In this document: piece after piece, positions 57,701 through 64,000 of the stretch
Numbering within the stretch: position 1 is the first letter of the stretch
Layout of the letters: the number at the start of each line of letters is the position of its first letter
From: Vibrio gelatinilyticus
GTDB taxonomy: Bacteria; Pseudomonadota; Gammaproteobacteria; Enterobacterales; Vibrionaceae
Assembly (NCBI RefSeq): GCF_022836845.1
Contig: NZ_JAJNNZ010000005.1
Location: 265,393-329,392 of the forward strand
Length of the DNA: 64,000 nucleotides
Direction: 5' to 3'
Program-made: the position numbers and the translations under genes
The notes under the pieces: model-generated
The model's database searches: none
Told to the model about the DNA's origin: nothing
What the model saw: only the letters and a program-made list of their open reading frames with translations

Positions 57701-60700
57701 GGGGCGTCATCTGGGTGCAGTGCTTGTACGTTAGGGTTATCGTTATTCAGGGTATACACCCACTCACCGGTGGTTTCGTCGAGGCTAATACTGCCGTAAG
57801 AGCCTTTTGTCGAGTTGATCGACCATGAATGCTCATCGTTAGTATCGATATCAACGACGTTCAGATCGCCAGCGACTTGAATAGTCTGAGTATCATCCCC
57901 CCCTGGGAAGTTGTCTTCCGTTACCTCTCCAAAGTGTTCACCCTCGATGACTGGCGCATCATTAGTCCCAACCACTTTAAAGCGAATGGTTTTTTCATCG
58001 GTAGCCCCATATTTGTCGGTCACTTGTACGGTGAATTCTTCAAATACAACCTGACCGTGTTCCAGAGATTGAACCGCTTGGGTTTGAGACGCATCACCTT
58101 CTAGCTCATAACGCCATTTGGTTCGACCTTGTGAGTCGGTAAAAATCGAGAAGTTACCATAGGTACCGCTATTGTCGCTGGTAATGAGCCAAGTGTGTTC
58201 CTCGTTATCATCTGGGTCCCTGTCTTTAAGCAGACCTTCTCTGGCAACTCTCACGTCTTCTCGTAGAGTTTTATTACCTGTAGCCTGAATATTAGGAACA
58301 TCATTAGTGCCTGTGATTGTAATGGTCACCGTCTCTTCGCTGACTGCGTCAAATTCATCGCGGACCTCGATCGTAAAGCTCAGCTCTTTGATTTGATTTT
58401 CATACAGAGCCTGAGTCTGCGGAGATTGATTGTTAAGTACGTAAGTCCATTCACCCGATTCTTTATCGATAGAGAATGTACCGTAATCACTGTCACCAGA
58501 GGTTACAAAATACTCCAGACCGGTCGTTTCATCGACGTCGGTGGCAATGATGTTGCCTGTTGCCTGCGGCGTTCCTGATACCACGGTGCCATCATCTAAA
58601 TGACCGGCTTCAATGACATCACCCGTAGTATCGCTGGTGTCTTTAATTACCGGCTGATCGTTGGTGCCGCTTAACGTAATTGTCACGGTTTGCTGAGTGA
58701 CCGCGTCATTGTCATCGGTGACATCAATGACGAAACTGAGGATCTTGGTTTGGTTTTCTTTTAGTGCTTCAGTAGCAGGTAACGTGTTGTCTAACTCAAA
58801 CGTCCATTCACCGCTGTCTTCATCAATACTAAAATGACCGTAATCGTTACTGTCGTCTTCAACAGAAAATTTCAGTACTGCGTTGTTGTCGACATCGCTC
58901 GCGATAATGGTACCGGTTGCTTTCGCATCGCCATCGACAAGGGTGCCATCATCGAGGTGACCCGACTCGAACACTGTACCTGAAATATCGCTTTCTTCTT
59001 CAATAATAGGCTTGTCGTTAGTGCCCGTGATCGTGATGATGACCGTTTCTTGTGCCACAGCATCAAACTCATCACGTACCTCGATGGTAAACGACAATTT
59101 TTTGCTTTCGCCTTCTTCAAGTGCTTGGGTTTTGATTGAATCGTTGTTGAGATCGTAAGTCCACTCACCTGTCTCGTCATCGATAGAAAACGTACCGTAA
59201 TCCGTATCCCCCGAAGTCACAACGTACTCTAAACCTGTCGTTTCATCGACATCGGTGGCAATGATGTTGCCTGTTGCCTGCGGCGTGCCCGTTACAATGG
59301 TGCCGTCGTCTTCATGACCCGCTTCAATGACGTCACCCGTAGTATCGCTGGTGTCTTTAATTACTGGCTGATCGTTGGTGCCGCTTAACGTAATTGTCAC
59401 GGTTTGCTGAGTGACCGCGTCATTGTCATCGGTGACATCAATGACGAAACTGAGGATCTTGGTTTGGTTTTCTTTTAGTGCTTCAGTAGCAGGTAACGTG
59501 TTGTCTAACTCAAACGTCCATTCACCGCTGTCTTCATCAATACTAAAATAGCCGTAATCGTTGCTGTCGTCTTCAACAGAAAACTTCAGTACTGCATTGT
59601 TATCTACATCGCTGGCGACAATGGTGCCGGTTGCTTTCGCATCGCCATCGACAATGGTGCCATCATCGAGGTGACCCGACTCGATCACTGTACCTGAAAT
59701 ATCGCTTTCTTCTTCAATAATAGGCTTGTCGTTAGTGCCCGTGATCGTGATGATGACTGTTTCTTGTGCCACAGCATCAAACTCATCACGCACCTCGACG
59801 GTAAACGACAATTTTTTGCTCTCGCCTTCTTCAAGTGCTTGAGTTTTGATTGAATCGTTGTTGAGATCGTAAGTCCACTCACCTGTTTCGTCATCGATAG
59901 AAAACGTGCCGTAATCCGTATCCCCCGAAGTCACAACGTACTCTAAACCTGTCGTTTCATCGACGTCGGTGGCAATGATGTTGCCCGTTGCCTGCGGCGT
60001 GCCCGTTACAATGGTGCCGTCGTCTTCATGACCGGCTTCAATGACATCACCCGTAGTATCGCTGGAGCCTAGGATTACTGGCTGATCGTTGGTGCCTGTA
60101 ATGGTTATGAGCACGATTTGTTGTGCGACAGCATCAAACTCATCACGCACCTCAACGGTAAACGACAGTTCTTTGCTCTCGCCTTCTTTAAGCGCCTGGG
60201 TGCTTGCTGAGTTGTTGTTAAGATCGTATGTCCACACCCCCGTCTCTTTATCGATAGAGAACGTACCGTAATCGCTGTCACCCGAAGTCACAAAATACTC
60301 TAGGCCTGCAGTTTCATCGACATCAGTAGCGATGATGTTGCCCGTGGCCTGCGGCTCGCCAGGTACAGCGGTGCCATCATCTAAGTTTCCGGCTTCAATA
60401 ACTTCACCAGCAGTAATACTGGTCTCTTCGATTACTGGCTGATCGTTGGTGCCCGTTATAGTGATGAGTACGTTTTGTTGCGTGACAGCATCGAACTCAT
60501 CACGCACCTCGACAGTAAATGACAGCTCTTTCGTCTCACCTTCTTTAAGTGCCTGGGTATTTACTGAGTTGTTGTTAAGATCGTAGGTCCATTCACCTGT
60601 CTCGTCATCGATAGAAAACGTGCCGTAATCCGTATCCCCCGAAGTCACAACGTACTCTAAACCTGTCGTTTCATCGACATCGGTGGCAATGATGTTGCCT

Positions 60701-62334
60701 GTCGCCTGCGGCGTGCCCGTTACAACTGTGCCGTCGTCTTCATGACCCGCTTCAATAACCGACCCTGTGGTATCACTGGTGTCTTCAATTACCGGTTGAT
60801 CATTGGTGCCTGTGACGGTAATAGTTACTTTCTGAGAATTCACAGCGTCAAATTCATCGGTCACTAATACGACGAATTCCAACTGACGTGTCTCACCTTC
60901 TTTTAAGCTCTGCGTTTCAGTTAAATCATTGTCTAACGTGTAGATCCATTCACCGGTGTCTTTATCAACCGAAAAACTGCCATATAAATTACTGTCATCA
61001 ACCACGGTATAGGTCAGTTGCGCGTCGGCATCAACATCGCTGGCGATAATATTCCCTTTAACTTGTACCGTTCCATCTACCACGGTGCCATCATCAAGAT
61101 TACCCGCTTCAAAAACAGTTCCTATCACGTCACTGGCATCACTGATCATCGGTAAATCATTGGTTCCCGAGATCACTATGGTGATAGTCTCTTGAACCAA
61201 GGCGCCCTTATCGTCAGTCACATTAACCGTAAAGGTTAGTTCTTCACTTTGATTCTCTTTTAGTGCCTGAGTTTGGGGAGACTCATTGTCGAGCACGAAG
61301 TTCCACTGGCCAGTCTCAGGATCAACTGTGAGCTCACCATAGTCATTAGACTCGTTTTCAACACTAAAGCTCACAACAGCATCATTATCAGCATCTGAAA
61401 CAATAATAACTCCGGACGCTTGTGCGGTTCCCGGCACGACAGAGCCGTCATCAAGGTTACCTTGCTCAACAACTTCACCCGAGAATGTACTCGATATGTC
61501 TGTGATTGGAATATCGTTTATCGGATTAAGAATGATCTCTACGCCGCCTATCTGAACCGAGTTTGCAGCGCCTCGGCCATCATCCACCGTGTAGGTCATG
61601 TTTCCTGCATCAGTGCCTGGCACATAATCCTGAGGAGCGTCGTATTGCAAATTTTCAAATTGGTCCTTGCTCAATACCTGGCCGACTTCAATAGGTGTAC
61701 CATCTTGCAATGTGATGGTACCAAGTATTGGTAACGAAGTGATGGTCACCGTCAACGGATCATCATTGAGATCCGTTGGGAAGGAGAGATTGAGTAGACC
61801 ATCTTGTGATTCTTCATCGTAGGTTCGAGAAACAAATGATGTTGAAGGCGCTGAGTTTGATGCTAAATCAAGGAGTGAAATGGCTTGAGGTTGGGTAAGC
61901 CCTTGCCTTTGAAGGCCAGCGGTTTCATAGAAAGTTTGCGCTATGGTTTCTGCACCCGTTCTTTCCTGGGTAGCTGAGTTAATAAGACTAGAACTTTGTC
62001 CGCCACCTGCAGCTGGTGCCTGTTCTTCGTTCTGGGTAGGATCTTGTCCAGCCTCGATCTGAGCAATAATATCTGCAGCGTCCGTTTCAGCGGTAACATC
62101 AGATCCGGAAACTATCTGGGTTCCGTTATCAATAGCAACGGTTTGAGCACTTCCATCTGGCTGTACAATTGCAACATCCAAATCTTCGCCAATATCAACA
62201 TTTTCTATGTTTGAAATCACCACATCACCAGGTCTAGGCTGCACTCCCTCAGGTAAGATAACTAGCTTACCATTCGCATCAAGAACAATTGCCCCAGTTA
62301 CAGACGCTAAACCCAAAAGTGAAGAAATACTCAT
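51715..62334 (-). CDS. Giant LapA-type RTX/VCBS-repeat adhesin (type I secreted)
   Basis: 3539 residues. Residues 1-105 form the retention module typical of LapA-like adhesins. The LapG-type site PAAG is at residues 107-110 (QAPAAGGGQ). About 25 VCBS/cadherin-like repeats of roughly 100-130 residues follow, each with a GTND-like linker and a YG-type core. Near the C-terminus are RTX nonapeptides (GGGGHDILTGGDGADLF) and a VCA0849-type type I secretion signal ending LDTLHIIKTEM. It would be exported by a LapBCE-like pump and held in the outer membrane until LapG cuts it. A strong GAGGGAG ribosome site precedes the ATG. Repeats 5-8 include a 714-base duplication. Pump, LapD and LapG genes are not in view. 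Confidence 0.93.
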   Translation of the reverse strand: MSISSLLGLASVTGAIVLDANGKLVILPEGVQPRPGDVVISNIENVDIGEDLDVAIVQPDGSAQTVAIDNGTQIVSGSDVTAETDAADIIAQIEAGQDPTQNEEQAPAAGGGQSSSLINSATQERTGAETIAQTFYETAGLQRQGLTQPQAISLLDLASNSAPSTSFVSRTYDEESQDGLLNLSFPTDLNDDPLTVTITSLPILGTITLQDGTPIEVGQVLSKDQFENLQYDAPQDYVPGTDAGNMTYTVDDGRGAANSVQIGGVEIILNPINDIPITDISSTFSGEVVEQGNLDDGSVVPGTAQASGVIIVSDADNDAVVSFSVENESNDYGELTVDPETGQWNFVLDNESPQTQALKENQSEELTFTVNVTDDKGALVQETITIVISGTNDLPMISDASDVIGTVFEAGNLDDGTVVDGTVQVKGNIIASDVDADAQLTYTVVDDSNLYGSFSVDKDTGEWIYTLDNDLTETQSLKEGETRQLEFVVLVTDEFDAVNSQKVTITVTGTNDQPVIEDTSDTTGSVIEAGHEDDGTVVTGTPQATGNIIATDVDETTGLEYVVTSGDTDYGTFSIDDETGEWTYDLNNNSVNTQALKEGETKELSFTVEVRDEFDAVTQQNVLITITGTNDQPVIEETSITAGEVIEAGNLDDGTAVPGEPQATGNIIATDVDETAGLEYFVTSGDSDYGTFSIDKETGVWTYDLNNNSASTQALKEGESKELSFTVEVRDEFDAVAQQIVLITITGTNDQPVILGSSDTTGDVIEAGHEDDGTIVTGTPQATGNIIATDVDETTGLEYVVTSGDTDYGTFSIDDETGEWTYDLNNDSIKTQALEEGESKKLSFTVEVRDEFDAVAQETVIITITGTNDKPIIEEESDISGTVIESGHLDDGTIVDGDAKATGTIVASDVDNNAVLKFSVEDDSNDYGYFSIDEDSGEWTFELDNTLPATEALKENQTKILSFVIDVTDDNDAVTQQTVTITLSGTNDQPVIKDTSDTTGDVIEAGHEDDGTIVTGTPQATGNIIATDVDETTGLEYVVTSGDTDYGTFSIDDETGEWTYDLNNDSIKTQALEEGESKKLSFTIEVRDEFDAVAQETVIITITGTNDKPIIEEESDISGTVFESGHLDDGTLVDGDAKATGTIIASDVDNNAVLKFSVEDDSNDYGHFSIDEDSGEWTFELDNTLPATEALKENQTKILSFVIDVTDDNDAVTQQTVTITLSGTNDQPVIKDTSDTTGDVIEAGHLDDGTVVSGTPQATGNIIATDVDETTGLEYFVTSGDSDYGTFSIDKESGEWTYVLNNQSPQTQALYENQIKELSFTIEVRDEFDAVSEETVTITITGTNDVPNIQATGNKTLREDVRVAREGLLKDRDPDDNEEHTWLITSDNSGTYGNFSIFTDSQGRTKWRYELEGDASQTQAVQSLEHGQVVFEEFTVQVTDKYGATDEKTIRFKVVGTNDAPVIEGEHFGEVTEDNFPGGDDTQTIQVAGDLNVVDIDTNDEHSWSINSTKGSYGSISLDETTGEWVYTLNNDNPNVQALHPDDAPLTETFTVTVRDDSGAGNNSATQEITINILGTNDAPSLSGKVTGSVIEAVEGKQQAVGALVVSDVDTTDSHQWQVIGEDANGVKEGTYGTLVVDDHGNWTYDLESDWPATRSIPPGTTEVDVFQIEVMDELGETDTITVTISIAGTNTAPEIAVSPKYVVVEDGPVIGGQIITGVPTQEQLDQNVIGGGDPDIGDEVSWSVITNGQYGDFIIDENTGTWRYELDNSNPVVDALDKDDILVGGDTVTVRVVDKYGIESIKEISIEIVGANDAPNIKGATSRTISEDILDTNNLSTTGQLQAGDPDADDSHIWSISDTNAGEGVYGSLSLDESTGQWTYTLDKPEKFDELQSLNRDEVRTETFEVTVTDSHGETSTKNVVIVIDGENDLPTVSGVVTGTFYEDNNTPDPSDDATTISGQAVLSDIDNNDFAKFVMPEGETERSYTGLRGDLTIDADGHWFFTPKNDILQSMAEGEQQDEIFTVIAQDQFGGTITQDITITLIGTNDAPIIFGDSTGTVVEDGTEDVFGVDLTIVEGQLYSTDIDNNSSVDFWSISGASQGTYGSLSVDPDTGKWTYTLDSTLTATQDLDAGQTGSETFYVTMTDNDGAVSGTHQITINVVGQDETVPGEAVDHQGGGGAYGHDHPHILDSETIELQEDTTLTSNSFALPDGYLNIVAESGGIYGQLIEDPDNPGQWKYELDNDSPLVQSLDEGQVVTETWRIEVPRQNPGNGQANGLPQGVYDYYEVKVNITGKADKPEITYETDTNSPQNDTILLGEALEDVSSTITGYLGVEDIDMGEVFEWSVDNSTGTYGTLTVDPDTGEWTYVLDPGVQLPAESEVFDTFNVTVTDTDPAEGLATKSDTREVKVKIVGTAENIDNPNPGDQQIVVETISTVEDNNTPDSEPESIVISSTQPLTLDSNLSLGDQISWTLVDGAGTYGSIVVFQDGSWTFTLDNDSQAVQSLQTGETREDVFEVFAVDQYGKTIVDDQGLPQTLQIVVKVDGLNDKPELSANVFQAIEADDSDEMISGTLSVQDVDTNDSHTWQAQATDVNPDYGTLTLELDGSWSYQATTTHPDIVALNPDQSIAQTWLITVTDEHGLEAQQTLTININGANDPLTMQTDDGSVTEGLTGGELVSVTKAITLADDDAGDELNVKAVDLNGTYGRFIVDPVTQTWTYELANDKPHVQALGEGVSLTEQFVIQGYDKYGAEVSETVEVTVFGSNDSPSVSGDIVGSVSDVIGDSVAGQLAVSDVDIGDNVSFVVTEDSDLGAFNIDANGNWTFDIDPDNATVNALAKGQTMITTITVVARDDSGTAATSDSEETKITIMIVGSNDAPAIIDVATQQLIENTLTDLSGNFDSGDVDTVSVADTHQWQLLSGDDRGELTINPTTGAWTFQLTGDFEYLQAGETLAAPLQYEVRVTDEHGASDTQIIEFQVTGTNDSPAVLVGESTLLSTVFEDQVGGSDSTMGIVKIIDVDSNDTQSYSLASDSILTELVGNYGTLKLLPGDSADTIKWEYVLDQSKADSLGEEIVQEQFDLYIESIVSGSPLGDAITQTITINIDGNNDVPEITGSFSGDVKEGAQDSADGVINTNDVDGPSTVTRALQGGTLVSGSLYRATGNYGQLTFDTNTGVWAYVLLAGSTNALASGEQQPDTFYIDVSDGDVTIAQPITVTVTGNESVKGESLQADILSATSDDEWLFGNDVPLEGGVTSDQTQQDVFQWDNANLAGQDVIKDFDVKNFANSNDPAVMHDVVDLQNVVFQPSVLLSEQLTIEEQNGDTVIQVLDGGSSVQAIVIEGVTLTQLLNATESDIDGMSNAELIVALHQTGQLALPDQIRVGSDSDEILTGTASSDIIVGGGGHDILTGGDGADLFLFTEASAGSLASPSMQTVTDFSIGEDLLDISDLLPEHDALNDLLSHITVTVNDDASDPNDIISTVISIQNGDERTDITLEGVGWDALNISDSNVVNDPGSHQLDLISALDTLHIIKTEM
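58621..60048 (-). repeat. 714-bp tandem duplication within the adhesin gene
   Basis: The sequence starting at 58621 (ACCCGTAGTATCGCTGGTG) recurs at 59335, an offset of 714 bases, and stays nearly identical for at least 700 bases. Each unit encodes two VCBS repeats (238 residues). Weaker single-repeat similarity (about 357 bases) continues to about 60800. The borders are approximate because neighbouring repeats are also similar. Short-read assemblies often collapse such regions. Confidence 0.8.
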
Positions 62335-62610
62335 CGTTAACTCCCTCTACCTCCAATACAAACATTTCATGGAGATCGCATTTTTGTGATGTTACCTGTG
62401 TCAGAAAGACAGCTTAGTTGTTCAATGCAAGCGCCTAGAAACACGGAAATTTTGGTTTACTCCTATTTATATACGCCTAACTATCAGAATTTTGTACTGT
62501 TAAAGAGAAGATAAGCTTTGTTTTTTTAAAAAATCTCAAAAACGAAAAAAGTCTCGCATAAGCGAGACTCTTTTTTAGTGAGCTGTCTTAAATATGATAC
62601 AAAAAAGAGG
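62335..62610 (-). promoter_or_regulatory. Gap between two type I secreted protein genes
   Basis: 276 bases holding the upstream gene's terminator and the giant adhesin promoter. The adhesin 5' leader is AT-rich with no recognised riboswitch. Confidence 0.4.
62545..62569 (-). terminator. Terminator of the upstream RTX gene
   Basis: Eight-base stem AGTCTCGC / GCGAGACT with an ATAA loop and a run of T residues on the - strand, about 40 bases past that gene's stop. Confidence 0.85.
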
Positions 62611-64000
62611 CTAAGTCTCTTTGATGATAAGTAGATCATTCAAGTTATCGCGGACCGTATCCGCCGCTAAACCTTCAATTTCAATCATTACGTTCTGATC
62701 ACCTTTTGTAAGCGTAATTTCCGTAACCCCATCGCTATCGGACACCGTTATGTGTTCGGAGATAATCTCATCGATTGTTCCATCGACATCATCAAAGATA
62801 TCAGATAAATCAATCTTATCTCCTTCTTCTAAAGAGAAATCTCTAATGGTATCAGTGCTACCATCTAAATCAGCATCCAGCCATTCGAAGGTATCTGCGC
62901 CGTCACCTCCTGATAAAATGTCATTTCCAGCACCACCAGACAGAACATCTTCTCCCTCTCCACCAAGAAGATAGTCATCGCCTGCAAGGCCATACAGCGT
63001 ATCATCGCCCAGACCACCACGGAGCACGTCAAAATTCTTATCTGTGCCCTGTAATGTTTCGCCACTATCATTAGCGATATAGACATCATGGTTTTCGTCT
63101 AGCAGAATATCGACTGTTGCTGTCTCTTCACTGTATAAGCCATCAGAGTCGATCGCTTGATACACCAGGGTGTCTTGAATTGATGACTCATCGACCTCAA
63201 CCCCTTGAAGTACAAAGTTGGCTCCATTATCTGAAGATGTGACCGTCATACGCACTTCATCAAAGCCGCCTTCATAAGCCAATTCTGCCGTGTACTCATG
63301 ACCAGTGATATTAATGTCCGTACCGCTACTCAGCATGATAGTTTCGACTAGCTCCCCATCTTTAAATAAGAAAAAGTTGAGTTGTGCTGATTCTCCATTT
63401 CCCCCGTCTTTAAAATGGGCCGTCAGGTTAGCCAAAGAGATCGATGTTTGCGTAACGGTGACACCTTCTCTGAACTTCAATGACATGTATTCATTCTCTT
63501 CTGACTCAACTTCATGGGCGTTACTAGCATCAGCTTTACCCTCACTATTGACCCCAAAACCACGTTTGTCACCATTTGTATCATTAAATCCAATGGGTTC
63601 TCCCGTTAGGTTATCTTCATCAATAACGTTATCATCATAGGTACCGCCGCTTAGAATAATACCTCCTTGCTCTAAATCAGACAGATCACCAGAAAACCCA
63701 ACATCTGTGGCATTGAAATAAATATCTTCAGCCTCATACTGTAGCGGAACAGAGTCGAGTAATATGGTACCCACCTCAACATCAACGCGTTCGTTAGTTT
63801 CGCTATCGATATAATAGAGCTGCCCATTTGTAACGTCTTCGACAATGATTATGCTGGTTTCTTTGTCGTCCGTTGTCGAAGCGTCGTCCTCTCTGTCGGT
63901 GGCGTAAGGGCCAAAATCAATAGTCACTTGATTTTCATCATCACTAACCAGGAAGTCTTCCACATTTGGCGGAGCGTTGTCGTTATCGAGGATGTAACCT
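62611..64000 (-). CDS. C-terminal part of a large RTX type I secreted protein (partial)
   Basis: At least 463 residues; the frame stays open to the window edge, so the N-terminus is missing. The visible part has a repeat-like segment, a beta-rich domain of about 150 residues (residues with VTQTSISLANLTAHFKDGG), then RTX nonapeptides (GGLGDDTLYGLAGDDYLLGG and GGAGNDILSGGDGADTFEW) that bind calcium, and a secretion tail ending NDLLIIKET. The C-terminal block resembles the giant adhesin's (VCA0849 class), so both probably use the same pump. It lies directly upstream of the adhesin gene with its own terminator. Adhesin or secreted enzyme cannot be decided. Confidence 0.88.
   Translation of the reverse strand, partial: GYILDNDNAPPNVEDFLVSDDENQVTIDFGPYATDREDDASTTDDKETSIIIVEDVTNGQLYYIDSETNERVDVEVGTILLDSVPLQYEAEDIYFNATDVGFSGDLSDLEQGGIILSGGTYDDNVIDEDNLTGEPIGFNDTNGDKRGFGVNSEGKADASNAHEVESEENEYMSLKFREGVTVTQTSISLANLTAHFKDGGNGESAQLNFFLFKDGELVETIMLSSGTDINITGHEYTAELAYEGGFDEVRMTVTSSDNGANFVLQGVEVDESSIQDTLVYQAIDSDGLYSEETATVDILLDENHDVYIANDSGETLQGTDKNFDVLRGGLGDDTLYGLAGDDYLLGGEGEDVLSGGAGNDILSGGDGADTFEWLDADLDGSTDTIRDFSLEEGDKIDLSDIFDDVDGTIDEIISEHITVSDSDGVTEITLTKGDQNVMIEIEGLAADTVRDNLNDLLIIKET

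Noticed and set aside
51715..62334. Regular repeats in the adhesin gene considered as a CRISPR-like array
   Set aside because: Repeat units are about 300-390 bases, in frame, and encode VCBS domains; there are no short identical repeats with unique spacers.
51772..62389. Many open frames of 60-150 codons opposite the adhesin gene
   Set aside because: They recur in step with the coding repeats and have no ribosome sites or recognisable domains.

Overview
The window looks like a piece of the second chromosome of a Vibrio species. A divergent malT / malP-malQ-glgB cluster, a VcINDY-type SLC13 carrier, SstT, a DUF368/PopT protein, a chromosomal Qnr pentapeptide protein and CspA occur together near the replication origin of chromosome II in V. 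cholerae (VCA00xx loci, from memory). No rRNA, tRNA, insertion sequence, integron, prophage or CRISPR was seen, and coding density is normal.

Layout. 1-9.3 kb: end of a BamA-like outer-membrane protein, a DUF2057 periplasmic protein, an SGNH hydrolase, a dicarboxylate carrier, a DJ-1/PfpI protein with a divergent LysR regulator, gamma-glutamyltranspeptidase, an alpha/beta hydrolase and a TetR regulator. 9.3-14 kb: AEC exporter, acyltransferase, a damaged DCC protein, nitroreductase and two membrane proteins. 14-24.6 kb: glycogen/maltodextrin block (glgB, malQ, malP, malT). 24.8-28.9 kb: a cytochrome c' / cytochrome b561 / DUF5519 operon with a divergent LysR gene, a small secreted protein and a 5'-truncated agmatinase pseudogene. 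29-33.4 kb: a large secreted propeller/CBM96-type protein and small envelope proteins. 33.5-41 kb: an RND efflux operon divergent from a LytS/LytTR two-component system, then a MerR-methyltransferase fusion. 41.3-46 kb: cspA, an unlisted 38-residue ORF, a domain-swapped GH3 glucosidase and qnr. 46.2-51.6 kb: PopT, a copper-delivery operon (SCO, PCu(A)C), RsgA behind a leader ORF, and SstT. 51.7-64 kb: a 3539-residue LapA-type adhesin and the C-terminal end of a second type I secreted protein.

How the parts fit. MalT probably activates malPQ to break down maltodextrin, and GlgB branches glycogen. The LytTR pair faces the efflux operon across a perfect 11-bp direct repeat with 21-bp periodicity, a good candidate operator. 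The MerR fusion has a promoter with the 19-bp spacer typical of MerR control. The adhesin carries a LapG-type PAAG site at residues 107-110, so its surface retention is probably controlled by c-di-GMP through LapD/LapG encoded elsewhere.

Most likely novelties: the MerR-methyltransferase switch, the LytTR-controlled efflux locus, the 16-codon leader before rsgA, and the small ORF after cspA. All function calls are from reading the translations; no searches were run.
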